Shown here: positions 48,857 to 57,149 of the stretch, in pieces
Numbering within the stretch: position 1 is the first letter of the stretch
Layout of the letters: each line of letters begins with the position of its first letter
NCBI RefSeq assembly: GCF_006440775.1
Contig: NZ_VFTZ01000006.1
Coordinates: 1-64,000 of the forward strand
From: Mesorhizobium sp. B2-7-2
Lineage (GTDB): Bacteria > Pseudomonadota > Alphaproteobacteria > Rhizobiales > Rhizobiaceae
DNA length: 64,000 bases
Direction of reading: 5' to 3'
Translations under genes and position numbers: made by a program
The notes under the pieces: model-generated
Databases searched by the model: none
Seen by the model: only the letters and a program-made list of their open reading frames with translations
Told to the model about the DNA's origin: nothing

Positions 48857-49711
48857 TTACGCCCTGGCCTGCGATTTCACATGCGCGATGTAGCCGCGCA
48901 CGTCGCCGGCCGGCTCCGCATAGGCCTTGCCGAGCTTCTTCTCCAGCGCCGCCACGTACTCCTTCGCCCATTTGGGCAGCGGGTAGTCGATGACCGCCAG
49001 GAATTCCAGCGTCGCCGCCAGCCTTATATCGGCGATCGACGGGTTGTTGCCGCCGATGAACGGTTTGCCGTTGCGAAAGAAGGAGTGAAACACCTCGAGC
49101 GGCTCGGCGATCGCGGCCATCGCCGCCTTCTGCGCGTCCGATTTCTTGTCGGGATGGGCATCGCTGTGGCCGACTTCGCCGGCATATTGCGGGAAGCCGA
49201 GCGCCGGATAGGTCGCGCGCGCGACATAAGGATAGAGCGTGCCGACCAGATAGAACATGGCGCTGTCGATCATCGCCCGCTTGGCCGGCGCCTTCGGATA
49301 GAATTTGTCCAGCCCGTGCTTGTTGGCGAGATACTGCATGATGGCGCAGCTTTCCCACAGCACGCCGCGCGGCAGGCCCTTGTCCTCGATCATCGGCGTC
49401 AGATGCGCCGGATTGCGCGCCAGGAATTCGGGCGAGCGCGTATGGCCCCAGGCATCGGTCTCCGCCGGATCGAGCCCGGCCGCGCGCGCGAACACCCTCA
49501 CCGTCATGTTGTTGACGCTCGGCCTCAGCATACTGAGTTTTATGCCAGGCTTCTTAGCTGGCTTCGCCATTTTCGAGGTCGCCTTCGCGGCCGCTTTGGC
49601 CGCCGCCTTCGCCGATGCCTTGGCGCCCGATTTCGCGGCGGCTTTTACCGCTGCTTTCGGCGCGGCCTTGGTAGCGGCTTTCTTCGCGCTCTTTGTTGCA
49701 GCTTTTGCCAT
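48857..49711 (-). CDS. Glutathione S-transferase-like protein with histone-like Lys/Ala tail
   Basis: This 284 aa protein is about 55 residues longer than ordinary GSTs. Residues 1-55 are almost only Ala and Lys with some Ser, Thr and Pro (KAATKAAPKAAVKAAAK), like histone H1 tails. From about 57 a thioredoxin-like GST N-domain follows (LSMLRPSVNNMTVRVFARAAG, later LWESCAIMQYLANKHG). A helical C-domain starts near 140 and includes NNPSIADIRLAATLEF. GGGAGGG stands before ATG 49711, so the tail is most likely translated. Met48 could start a tail-less form. The tail might bind DNA, RNA or a membrane (inference). Confidence 0.82.
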   Translation of the reverse strand: MAKAATKSAKKAATKAAPKAAVKAAAKSGAKASAKAAAKAAAKATSKMAKPAKKPGIKLSMLRPSVNNMTVRVFARAAGLDPAETDAWGHTRSPEFLARNPAHLTPMIEDKGLPRGVLWESCAIMQYLANKHGLDKFYPKAPAKRAMIDSAMFYLVGTLYPYVARATYPALGFPQYAGEVGHSDAHPDKKSDAQKAAMAAIAEPLEVFHSFFRNGKPFIGGNNPSIADIRLAATLEFLAVIDYPLPKWAKEYVAALEKKLGKAYAEPAGDVRGYIAHVKSQARA

Positions 49712-49734
49712 TTCATGTCCCTCCCTTTGCTTGC

Positions 49735-50316
49735 TCAGTACGGATTCTTCGGCGCCCTGTTTTCCGACAGTGTTTCGCGCGACCGCTCGGCCAGCGCCTG
49801 GATAGCGTCGGCAAGATGCAATTCGGCGATGTTGTAGTCGCCTCGCGCCACGCGGATCTTGTGCGCCTCCATCAGCACGTCGGCATGGGCGAAGCCGGCC
49901 GGCGGGTCGAAGCGGTAGGACGCGAGCTCGATCAACAGCCCGATCGGATCTTCAAAATAGATCGAATCCATGAAGCCGCGATCCTTGACACCGCTGTGCT
50001 TGATGCCGCGCTCGTCGAGCCGCGCGACAGCCTGCAGGAAGGTAACCCGCGACACAGAGAACGCGATGTGATGGACGCAGCCGATATCGGTCGGTGTCCG
50101 CCGCTTGACCGGGACCCGGGTCTCGTCGGTGAACACGGTGATCAGCCGCCCGTCGCCGGGATCGAAGTAGAGATGGCTTTCGCTCGCCTTGTCGAGATTG
50201 GGCTGCTCGAAGATGAAAGGCATGCCGAGCACGCCCTCCCAGAAGTCGATCGAGGTCTGGCGCCCGGCGCCGACCAGCGTGATGTGATGAACGCCTTGCG
50301 ACTGCAGCTTCCGCAT
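49735..50316 (-). CDS. VOC family (glyoxalase/dioxygenase-like) protein
   Basis: This 193 aa protein has two half-modules of the vicinal oxygen chelate fold. VHHITLVGAG lies near residue 9 and CVHHIAFSVSR near 98, and ERGIKHSGVKDRGFMDSIYF is followed by a glutamate in LIELASY near 145. These supply metal-binding His/Glu. GGGGAGGAG precedes ATG 50316. It lies 23 bases upstream of the GST-like gene and is probably cotranscribed with it, which suggests shared detoxification of electrophiles. Substrate unknown. Confidence 0.85.
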   Translation of the reverse strand: MRKLQSQGVHHITLVGAGRQTSIDFWEGVLGMPFIFEQPNLDKASESHLYFDPGDGRLITVFTDETRVPVKRRTPTDIGCVHHIAFSVSRVTFLQAVARLDERGIKHSGVKDRGFMDSIYFEDPIGLLIELASYRFDPPAGFAHADVLMEAHKIRVARGDYNIAELHLADAIQALAERSRETLSENRAPKNPY

Positions 50317-50911
50317 TGGACTCCTCCCCGAGAGCTTATGACTATTTGCAGTTTCTCGCCCTTGTGCCCTGCGCACGGCCGCGCTTTGGATCCATGCTCC
50401 GAAGCTAATTCATTCGACAGCCGCACGCCAGAAGCAACGAGCACGACCAGGGTTGGAGAGTGATAGGGAGCGGGTTGCCTCCAAAGATTTGAGGGCTGCG
50501 CTGTGGCAAATCCTTTCGGCGGAAGAGCGGCATAGACCTCATCGACATGCCTTGGCTGAGACCATCTCTTTCACGATGAGATTTTAGGAGGCGGAAAGGC
50601 TTTTTCGCGATTGCCGGATCAGCGCGAAATGTGCGTTCTCCCCGTACGGCGTTTTTCCGATCACATGCACCGCCTCGCGTCCAGCATTGGTGACTTCTCA
50701 TTCGGAAACCCCTCTGTAGGAACCGCCACCGCTGTCCGATCCGCTCTGATCTTCCTCTGCTGCTCGCTTCGCGAATGGAATTGGCGGTGTCAGCTAAAAA
50801 CCAAAAGAGCCCCCGCCTGGGGTACGCGCTGTTGTTGCGGTATGAATAGCACGGGGCCACCCACGGGATAGAGGGGGCAACCACTAAAGAGCGGAGCGAA
50901 AAATTATCAGA
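50317..50911. other. Gene-poor, AT-richer intergenic stretch
   Basis: I see no supported gene in about 600 bp. Short frames exist on both strands (for example 50611-50871) but lack ribosome sites and normal codon use. Base composition is visibly more AT-rich than the neighbours, and it leads into the toxin-antitoxin pair. It is likely part of an acquired segment. Confidence 0.55.
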
Positions 50912-50940
50912 TTGACGCTATATCAGTTTAAACCTATATT
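50912..50940 (+). promoter_or_regulatory. Sigma-70-type promoter of the toxin-antitoxin pair
   Basis: TTGACG (50912-50917), a 17 bp spacer and TATATT (50935-50940). The toxin ATG starts only seven bases after the -10 box, so the transcript may begin at or next to the start codon. Confidence 0.65.
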
Positions 50941-50946
50941 CCGCCA

Positions 50947-51297
50947 ATGGCTTGGACGGTTCTCGAACATCCGGACTTTGTCCGGGAGCGTGAAGACCTC
51001 AATGATGAGGTCTCGGACAAGCTCGATGAAGTGATGCTGGCTCTGGAGGAAGTTGGTCCCAATCTCGGGCGCCCTCTCGTTGATACGCTGAATGGGTCCA
51101 AGCACAAGAAAATGAAAGAAATCCGATTCAATGCGAGCGGTGTTTGGCGCTTTGCTTTCGCGTTCGACGAAGACCGTCAAGCCGTTGTCCTGTGTGGTGG
51201 AAACAAGGAAGGCAAGGCGCAGCGCAAGTTTTACAAGAAGCTCATCGCGACCGCAGACGAACGGTTTGATGAATGGCTTGAGGCAGAAAAGGAGTAG
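50947..51297 (+). CDS. RelE/HigB-type toxin (phage Gp49-like family)
   Basis: This 116 aa protein belongs to the Gp49-like/HigB branch of the RelE superfamily. It has LGRPLVDTLNGSKHKKMKEIRF (the substrate-binding strand) from residue 40, VWRFAFAFDEDRQAVVLCGGNK near 66 and FYKKLIATADERFDEWL at the end. Such toxins cut mRNA on the ribosome. The toxin comes first and the antitoxin second, as in higBA. No ribosome site is visible before the ATG. Base use is more AT-rich than the surroundings. Confidence 0.88.
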   Translation: MAWTVLEHPDFVREREDLNDEVSDKLDEVMLALEEVGPNLGRPLVDTLNGSKHKKMKEIRFNASGVWRFAFAFDEDRQAVVLCGGNKEGKAQRKFYKKLIATADERFDEWLEAEKE

Positions 51298-51301
51298 ACT
51301 A

Positions 51302-51703
51302 ATGGCAAAGCGATCAGATTTTCGCCCCGTTCGCGAACGCATTGACGCTCTACCAGCAGAGCGTCGGGCCAAGATCGAAAAGGGCGCTGCCGAAATCCTA
51401 AGGGCTGTACATCTTTCCGAGCTTCGAAAGGCTATGTCCGTAACGCAAATGACCGTAGCTGCTAGAACAGGTCTGAAGCAAGCCGAGGTGTCGCGTATCG
51501 AGAAGTCTCCCGCATCGGTCCAGATCAAGACTATGGAACGCTACGTGCGAGGGCTTGGCGGCGACATGAAAATCGTAGCTGAATTCCCTGATGGAACATA
51601 CGCCGAAATTCCCCTTAGTCACGGCAAGCCCGTTCGCTCCAAAATCACCACCGAGACAAAGAATGATGACAATAATTATACGGAGGAGCGTCTGGGCGCT
51701 TAA
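51302..51703 (+). CDS. HigA-type antitoxin, XRE helix-turn-helix
   Basis: This 133 aa protein has a helix-turn-helix at about residues 39-90 (LSELRKAMSVTQMTVAARTG, then LKQAEVSRIEK). A C-terminal part follows (GGDMKIVAEFPDG) typical of antitoxins paired with Gp49-like toxins. It starts four bases after the toxin stop, with AGGAG overlapping the toxin's last codons, so it is translated from the same mRNA. It neutralises the toxin and represses the shared promoter. Confidence 0.88.
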   Translation: MAKRSDFRPVRERIDALPAERRAKIEKGAAEILRAVHLSELRKAMSVTQMTVAARTGLKQAEVSRIEKSPASVQIKTMERYVRGLGGDMKIVAEFPDGTYAEIPLSHGKPVRSKITTETKNDDNNYTEERLGA

Positions 51704-51851
51704 CTAGGGGGCAACATCCGACGCTATAGAACTTTGCGCAATTCGGCCGGTCAGGTGCAGACAGGGTTGTGCGCGCCTTGTGGCTCTCCGAAAATGAGGG
51801 CGGCAATGGTCTTTATTAGACCGTTATTAAACAGCTAAACGCTTAAAAGCT

Positions 51852-51926
51852 TGGTACGCCCAAGGGGAATCGAACCCCTGTTCCCGCCGTGAGAGGGCGG
51901 TGTCCTGACCGCTAGACGATGGGCGC
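51852..51926 (-). tRNA. tRNA-Glu (anticodon CTC)
   Basis: The 75 base minus-strand gene has a full cloverleaf. The acceptor GCGCCCA pairs with TGGGCGT, the anticodon stem CCGCC/GGCGG holds the loop CTCTCAC (anticodon CTC), and the T-arm is GGGGTTCGATTCCCC. The 3' CCA is encoded. No second copy of its 3' end was seen nearby, so there is no evidence of an attachment-site duplication. Confidence 0.96.
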
Positions 51927-51971
51927 GCTCAAGAACCGGCTACATAGGCTGGCGGCCGCGAAAAAGCAACC

Positions 51972-52036
51972 GAGCAGATTCCGGAAAAGTGTCGTACGGT
52001 TTTCCGACAAGAATTCCGACAAAACAAGAAGCCTAA
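51972..52036. repeat. Dispersed repeat, family C (variant)
   Basis: GAGCAGATTCCGGAAAAGTG is followed by GGTTTTCCGACAAGAATTCC and an ACAAAACAAGAAG end, matching the order of blocks in the 9946 copy. It lies between tRNA-Glu and a VOC gene. Confidence 0.6.
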
Positions 52037-52116
52037 GCGGAGCATTCATTGGTTTGCCAAACGAGTGCTCCGCTTGGGGTTTCGACCGCTTCGCGCGCTT
52101 TGCCGGACGTCACGGG

Positions 52117-52530
52117 TCAGCCCTGCCGTTTCGGCTCGATCAGGTCCCAGAGATTGCCGTAGAGATCGGCAAAGACCGCCACCGTGCCATAGACCTCGAA
52201 GCGCGGCGCTTCGCGGAACTCGACGCCCTTGGCGAGCATCGCCTGGTGATCGCGGGAAAAATCGTCGGTCTCGAGGAAGAGAAAGACCCGGCCGCCGGTC
52301 TGATTGCCGATGCGGCTTGCCTGCTCTTCGCCGGAAGCTTCTGCCAGAAGCAAGCGCGCTCCCTTGCCCTTCGCCGGCGCGACGGTGACCCAGCGCTTGC
52401 CGCCGCCGAGATCGACATCCTCGATGAGCAGGAAACCGAGCCGCTCGACATACCAGGCGATCGCCTCGTCGTAATTGGCAACGACGAGCGCGACGGTCGC
52501 AATGCTGCGCTGCTCGGCAAAGCCGCTCAT
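52117..52530 (-). CDS. VOC family protein (glyoxalase-like, 137 aa)
   Basis: A single-module VOC protein: TVALVVANYDEAIAWYVERLGF near residue 12, a central RVFLFLETDDF strand near 82 and FADLYGNLWDLIEP at the end, with the metal-type glutamate. The N-terminal histidine usual in glyoxalase I is replaced by valine/leucine, so classical glyoxalase activity is doubtful. Its ATG overlaps the stop of the upstream 128 aa gene by four bases. Confidence 0.85.
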   Translation of the reverse strand: MSGFAEQRSIATVALVVANYDEAIAWYVERLGFLLIEDVDLGGGKRWVTVAPAKGKGARLLLAEASGEEQASRIGNQTGGRVFLFLETDDFSRDHQAMLAKGVEFREAPRFEVYGTVAVFADLYGNLWDLIEPKRQG

Positions 52531-52910
52531 TTGTTGCGAACCGCGAATTGGCCGATGATGCGGTGCTCGGCGATGTCGTAGACGAAGATCGAACGGCCGC
52601 CATCGGCAAGCTCGGCGTCGATCGACAGGCGGTTGCCGGAGAGCGACTGGCTGATCACCTTGGCGCCGACGGGAAGCACGATGTCGCCCGCGAGCGGCGC
52701 ACCGGCCGGAGCCTGGACATCGCCCGCGGGCGCCGATCCGGTCACCGGCGCGTTGCGGGCTTTGTAGACAAGCGCCCCGATCACCACCATAAGGGCGAGG
52801 AACAGAAGGCCGAGATTGACGATCATGAAGCGGACGAGCTTGCGGCGCACGTTCTCGGCCGCGGGGTCGAGCGGCTTTTCCTCATCTTCTTCGGCGATCG
52901 GCCGGGCCAT
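52527..52910 (-). CDS. Small inner-membrane protein (128 aa... 127 residues) of unknown function
   Basis: The protein has 127 residues. An acidic N-terminus (AEEDEEKPLDP) leads to one membrane helix at about residues 28-50. A periplasmic domain with a Pro/Ala linker and a short beta-rich end (ADGGRSIFVYDIAEHRIIGQF) follows. ATG 52910 is chosen because the longer frame would run into rluD. It is divergent from rluD with 26 bp between starts and overlaps the VOC gene by four bases. Similar proteins are seen next to rluD in rhizobia (from memory). Confidence 0.75.
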   Translation of the reverse strand: MARPIAEEDEEKPLDPAAENVRRKLVRFMIVNLGLLFLALMVVIGALVYKARNAPVTGSAPAGDVQAPAGAPLAGDIVLPVGAKVISQSLSGNRLSIDAELADGGRSIFVYDIAEHRIIGQFAVRNK

Positions 52911-52936
52911 GGCTAAACAATCCGCAACGGGTTTCG

Positions 52937-54007
52937 ATGAGCGCTCATAACGAAGAGAGTTCGACATTGATAGGGGAGGAACTGACGGACGATGAGTTGG
53001 CCGCAGGCGAAGCCACCGTGCTGGAAGCCGGCGCCGATGCCGCCGGCCAGCGCCTCGACCAGTGGCTTGCCGCCAAGCTCGGTCCGGAGCTCTCGCGCAG
53101 CCGGGTGCAGGCGCTGATCAAGCAAGGCGCGGTCTCCATCGCCGGCAGGAAGGTGCTGGAAGCCAAGCGCAAGCTGACGGTCGGTGAGACGATCGAGATC
53201 CTGGTGCCCGCGCCGGAGCCGGCAGAGCCGCAGGGCGAGGACATTCCCCTCGACATTCTTTACGAGGACGACGAGCTGATCGTCATCAACAAGCCGGCGG
53301 GACTGGTCGTCCATCCCGGCGCCGGCAACTGGACCGGCACGCTGGTCAACGCGCTAATCCATCACTGCGGCGACAGCCTGTCCGGCATCGGCGGCGTTAG
53401 GCGTCCTGGCATCGTCCATCGCCTCGACAAGGAAACCAGCGGCGTCATGGTCGTGGCCAAGACCGATCGCGCCCACAAGGCGCTGTCGGAAGCCTTTGCC
53501 GATCACGGCCGCACCGGCGACCTCGAACGCGCCTATCTGGCGCTGGTCTGGGGCATTCCACAGCGACCGACCGGCACCATCGAGACTGCCCTGGGCCGCG
53601 CCGCCGACCGCGTCCGCCGCGCGGTGGTGCCTGAAAGCCGCGACGACGCCCGCCATGCCGTTACACATTTCAGCGTCGTCGAACGTTTTGGCGAAGGACA
53701 GCAGGCTTTCGCCACGGCAAGCCTGGTCGAATGCCGGCTGGAGACCGGCCGGACCCACCAGATCCGCGTCCACATGGCTCATATCGGCCACCCCGTGATC
53801 GGCGACCCGGATTACGGGCAGGCGTTCCGTACCAAGGCCAATCGGCTGCCCGAACCCTTGAAAGCCAAGGTCAACGCCTTTCCGCGGCAGGCCCTGCATG
53901 CCTGGCTCCTTGAATTCCGGCATCCGACCACCCATCTAACGATGAGGTTCGAAGCGCCGATACCGGGAGACATGGAGGAACTCGTCGGCGACTTCCGGAA
54001 ACTCTGA
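52937..54007 (+). CDS. rluD: 23S rRNA pseudouridine synthase RluD family
   Basis: This 356 aa protein has an S4 RNA-binding domain at about residues 37-90 and then the RluA/RluD catalytic domain with HRLDKETSGVMV (catalytic D164). INKPAGLVVHPGAGNWTGTL lies near 117 and ETGRTHQIRVHMAHIGHPVIGDP near 268. RluD makes the pseudouridines of helix 69 in 23S rRNA. The N-terminus carries about 30 extra acidic residues. It lies upstream of rpoH, as in many alphaproteobacteria. Confidence 0.92.
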   Translation: MSAHNEESSTLIGEELTDDELAAGEATVLEAGADAAGQRLDQWLAAKLGPELSRSRVQALIKQGAVSIAGRKVLEAKRKLTVGETIEILVPAPEPAEPQGEDIPLDILYEDDELIVINKPAGLVVHPGAGNWTGTLVNALIHHCGDSLSGIGGVRRPGIVHRLDKETSGVMVVAKTDRAHKALSEAFADHGRTGDLERAYLALVWGIPQRPTGTIETALGRAADRVRRAVVPESRDDARHAVTHFSVVERFGEGQQAFATASLVECRLETGRTHQIRVHMAHIGHPVIGDPDYGQAFRTKANRLPEPLKAKVNAFPRQALHAWLLEFRHPTTHLTMRFEAPIPGDMEELVGDFRKL

Positions 54008-54218
54008 ACCGACCCGCCACGAACAAGCTGCAAACCAGCCAAAAACCTGACCGGCGTTGTTCACTTCAACGTGACAGACTGTTTAGCGTTGAACAAATGC
54101 CTGTCTTTTCTGGTTTTGTTCCTATATACACAGGTTGTCGCGGATGAGCCTTTGGCATCCGTGACGCATGCCCGCCGCGTTTCGGGGGCATCCACTCCAA
54201 AGAGAGAGGGGCGCTATC

Positions 54219-55130
54219 ATGGCCCAATCATTACCCAGTATCGTTTCCGGTGAAGGCGGTCTCGCCCGTTACCTGGAAGAAATCCGTCGCTTTCCGATGC
54301 TTCAGCCGCAGGAAGAGTACATGCTCGCAAAGCGTTATGCCGAGCATCAGGACACTACGGCTGCCCACAAGCTCGTCACCAGCCATTTGCGGCTCGTCGC
54401 CAAGATCGCCATGGGCTATCGCGGCTACGGCCTGCCGATCGGCGAGGTGATCTCGGAAGGCAATGTCGGCCTCATGCAGGCCGTGAAGAAATTCGAGCCG
54501 GAGCGTGGTTTCCGGCTCGCCACCTATGCCATGTGGTGGATCAAGGCCTCGATCCAGGAATACATCCTGCGCTCGTGGAGCCTAGTCAAGATGGGCACCA
54601 CCGCCAATCAGAAGCGTCTGTTCTTTAACCTGCGCAAGGTGAAGGGCAAGATCCAGGCGCTCGACGATGGCGACCTGAAGCCCGACCAGATCGCCGAGAT
54701 CGCCACCCGCCTCAACGTTTCCGAGGCCGAAGTGGTGTCGATGAACCGCCGCCTGTCGGGCGACGCTTCGCTCAACGCTCCGATCCGGGCCAGCGAAGGC
54801 GAATCCGGCGAATGGCAGGACTGGCTGGTCGACGATCACGAAAGCCAGGAAGAGATGCTGATCGAGCAGGACGAGCTGGAAAACCGGCGCTCCATGCTGT
54901 CCGGCGCCCTGTCGGTCCTCAACGACCGCGAGCGGCGCATCTTCGAGGCGCGTCGCCTGGCCGAGGAGCCGCTGACGCTGGAAGAACTGTCGGCCGAGTT
55001 CGACATCAGCCGCGAGCGCGTGCGCCAGATCGAGGTGCGCGCCTTCGAGAAGGTGCAGGACGCGGTCAAGGCGGCCGCCAAGCGCCAGACCCAGGCGCTG
55101 CGTACCATCGAGGCGCAGCCGGCGGCGTAA
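54219..55130 (+). CDS. rpoH: RNA polymerase sigma factor RpoH (sigma-32)
   Basis: This 303 aa heat-shock sigma factor has region 1.2/2.1 from about residue 15. In region 2, NVGLMQAVKKFEPERGFRLATYAMWWIKASIQEYIL runs from about 83, and the RpoH box, QKRLFFNLRKVKG, lies near 131. Region 4 contains LTLEELSAEFDISRERVRQIE. GAGAGAGGGG precedes ATG 54219. A 210 bp leader separates it from rluD. A terminator follows at 55156. Confidence 0.95.
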   Translation: MAQSLPSIVSGEGGLARYLEEIRRFPMLQPQEEYMLAKRYAEHQDTTAAHKLVTSHLRLVAKIAMGYRGYGLPIGEVISEGNVGLMQAVKKFEPERGFRLATYAMWWIKASIQEYILRSWSLVKMGTTANQKRLFFNLRKVKGKIQALDDGDLKPDQIAEIATRLNVSEAEVVSMNRRLSGDASLNAPIRASEGESGEWQDWLVDDHESQEEMLIEQDELENRRSMLSGALSVLNDRERRIFEARRLAEEPLTLEELSAEFDISRERVRQIEVRAFEKVQDAVKAAAKRQTQALRTIEAQPAA

Positions 55131-55155
55131 AGCCACCCGCGCACTGAGCAACAAC

Positions 55156-55190
55156 AAAACGGCGACGCCAGATTCTGGCGCCGCCGTTTT
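55156..55190 (+). terminator. Rho-independent terminator of rpoH
   Basis: AAAACGGCG-A-CGCCAG pairs with CTGGCG-C-CGCCGTTTT, with an A/C mismatch inside a 15 bp stem and a T-run, 26 bp after the rpoH stop. Confidence 0.85.
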
Positions 55191-55213
55191 ATTTGGCGAA
55201 AGCGGCGGACCAG

Positions 55214-55396
55214 CCCTTTCTCCCCGTCGCTATACGGGGAGAAATGTCCGGCAGGACAATGAGGGGCAGCGCCGAGGCTGCAAGGTCATCGTCCGGGCAA
55301 CAATCGCTTCAAAGGGCCGGCGCGCTTATCTTCGAACGCCGCGCCGCCCCTCATCCGCCCTTCGGGCATCTTCTCCCCGTTGAACGGGGAGAAGGA
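55214..55396. repeat. Inverted repeat element, family A
   Basis: The left part has a TTTCTCCCCG / CGGGGAGAAA hairpin and GTCCGGCAGGACAATGAGGG. The right part has CCGCCCCTCATCCGCCCTTC and a TTCTCCCCG / CGGGGAGAA hairpin. It sits between the convergent rpoH and peroxiredoxin genes. The right part is nearly the same as 41-97. Confidence 0.8.
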
Positions 55397-55404
55397 AAAA
55401 AGGC

Positions 55405-56064
55405 TCATGCCGTCGGCTGCTTGGTCTTCCTGAGGTAAGGAAGAACCGTCTCATACGCCCCAAAACGCTTGATCGCGTCTTCGTTGGAGACGGCGGCGGT
55501 GATGATGACGTCGTCGCCCTGCTTCCAGTTGGCCGGCGTCGCCACCTGGTGCTTGGCCGTCAGCTGGATGGAATCGATGACGCGCAGGATCTCGTCGAAG
55601 TTGCGGCCCGTGGTCATCGGGTAGGTCAGCGCCAGCTTGATCTTCTTGTCCGGCCCGATGACATAGACCGAACGCACGGTGGCGTTGTCGGCCGGCGTGC
55701 GACCCTCCGAGCTCTCGCCGGCACCCGCCGGCAGCATCTCGTAAAGCTTTGCGACATGGAGGTCCTTATCGCCGATCAGCGGATAGTTCACCGTCTGGCC
55801 GGTAGCGGTCTTGATGTCGGCCTGCCACTTTTCGTGGCTCGATACCGGATCGACCGAGATGCCGATAATCTTGACATTGCGCTTTTTGAAGTCGCCTTCG
55901 AGGCCGGCCATGGTGCCGAGCTCGGTGGTGCAGACCGGCGTAAAATTCTTCGGATGGCTGAACAGCACCGCCCAGCCGTCGCCGATCCAGTCGTGGAACT
56001 TGATGGTGCCCTGCGTGGTCTCGGCCGTGAAATCCGGCGCGACATCGTTGATACGAAGACTCAT
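55405..56064 (-). CDS. 1-Cys peroxiredoxin (Prx6 type)
   Basis: This 219 aa protein has the Prx6-class length. The peroxidatic Cys45 is in HPKNFTPVCTTELG and is the only cysteine in the protein, so it is a true 1-Cys enzyme needing an outside reductant. The C-terminal dimer arm includes TPANWKQGDDVIITAAVS. It reduces hydrogen peroxide and organic or lipid peroxides in the cytoplasm. Confidence 0.93.
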   Translation of the reverse strand: MSLRINDVAPDFTAETTQGTIKFHDWIGDGWAVLFSHPKNFTPVCTTELGTMAGLEGDFKKRNVKIIGISVDPVSSHEKWQADIKTATGQTVNYPLIGDKDLHVAKLYEMLPAGAGESSEGRTPADNATVRSVYVIGPDKKIKLALTYPMTTGRNFDEILRVIDSIQLTAKHQVATPANWKQGDDVIITAAVSNEDAIKRFGAYETVLPYLRKTKQPTA

Positions 56065-56246
56065 GACCTATCCCTACCCTGTTTTGAAACGGTGGCCGGC
56101 GCGGCCGGCACGCATTCTAAGCTACCACCATCGCGGCATCGGTCAAACGCCGGGAACCGTACCCAAGCCCGCTGCAGCCGAATTTTTTTCGCGGGCGCGG
56201 CGATCCTCGGCAGGATTCTTCCACTTTTTGCGAGAGGTGGGGCCGC

Positions 56247-56612
56247 TCAGGCTTTCCTTATCGCGAGCGTCGCCGTGAGGTCTTCCATGCGCTGCGCGAG
56301 CGCGCCGAGCGCGGTCGTGAGCACGCTGTCGCTCTTGTCGGCCTTGGTCAGCGCCTCGTCGCGCGTCTTGCGCAAGGTCAGCACTTCGCTCTCCATGCCT
56401 TTGACACGCTTGGTGAGCTCCGAGAGCTCGTCCATCACCATGATGCCGGCCATGACGGTGAGCCGCTGGTCGCCGATCTCGCCGAAGGAATCCTTCAGGT
56501 GCGAAACATAGCGGTCGAAGCGCTCGGCAAGGTCGATCAGATGCTCTTCCTGGCCTTCGTCGCAGGCCATGCGATACTGTTTGCCGTCGATGGAAACCGT
56601 GACCTGTGCCAT
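56247..56612 (-). CDS. zapA: Cell division protein ZapA
   Basis: This 121 aa protein begins with the ZapA globular domain (VTVSIDGKQYRMACDEGQEE), and LAERFDRYVSHLKDSFGEIG lies near residue 27. A C-terminal coiled coil follows. ZapA bundles FtsZ at the division site. It starts four bases after the DUF4164 gene. I looked for a 6S RNA downstream, since it adjoins zapA in other bacteria, and saw no convincing one in 56065-56246. Confidence 0.9.
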   Translation of the reverse strand: MAQVTVSIDGKQYRMACDEGQEEHLIDLAERFDRYVSHLKDSFGEIGDQRLTVMAGIMVMDELSELTKRVKGMESEVLTLRKTRDEALTKADKSDSVLTTALGALAQRMEDLTATLAIRKA

Positions 56613-56616
56613 TGCC

Positions 56617-56889
56617 TTACCTGTCCAGGACCGCGCGGATGGTTTCCATGGCGGTCACCAGCCGCCGCGACACTTCCTTGTTGGCGTCCTCCAGCCGCTC
56701 GGCGCGCGCTTCGGAATTGTCGAGCTCCTGCGCCAGGCGCGAACGGTCGGCGTTCATGCGCTGCACCTCGGCCTCGGCTTCCGAATAATCGCGCTCATGC
56801 TCGAGCTTCGCCGCCACGGCGTTTTCCAGCCCTTCCATGGCCTTGCCCAGCCTGGCGATGACTTCCTTGAGGGTCGTTTCCCCGGTCAT
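56617..56889 (-). CDS. DUF4164 coiled-coil protein (90 aa)
   Basis: It is almost entirely a coiled coil (residues 5-85, e.g. AEAEVQRMNADRSRLAQELDNSEARAE split around a glutamine). It is typical of DUF4164 proteins found just upstream of zapA in Hyphomicrobiales. It forms an operon with zapA and may help divisome assembly (inference from position). Confidence 0.85.
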   Translation of the reverse strand: MTGETTLKEVIARLGKAMEGLENAVAAKLEHERDYSEAEAEVQRMNADRSRLAQELDNSEARAERLEDANKEVSRRLVTAMETIRAVLDR

Positions 56890-57149
56890 GGCCTCGTCCT
56901 ATGCCCTGCCCATCACCGAATCGCACGCGTTCAGAATGCGTTACCTGCGAAAGATTAGGCGCCGGGTGAAGGGCGCGTCAACAAAGCTCTCGCGACTGTC
57001 CCCCGCTATCCCTAATGTAGGCGCCGGGTGCCATCACAAGCCCGGCAAAATCCATCCCGATTTGTTGACTAAAAGACCGCGCCTGCTATGTGTCGCGGCA
57101 TCCTTTTCCAAGGGTTCTCCCCAGGCTCCAACTCACTTCCGGAGGAAGC

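Noticed and set aside
50611..50871. Open frame of 86 codons in the AT-richer stretch
   Set aside because: No ribosome site, odd composition (many Cys, Arg, Ser) and an overlapping antisense frame of similar quality. Not supported as a gene.
51852..51926. tRNA-Glu as an active attachment site
   Set aside because: No duplicated tRNA 3' segment and no integrase were seen in the window.
56065..56246. 6S RNA downstream of zapA
   Set aside because: I could not find the long rod with central bubble expected of 6S RNA. A covariance-model search would decide.
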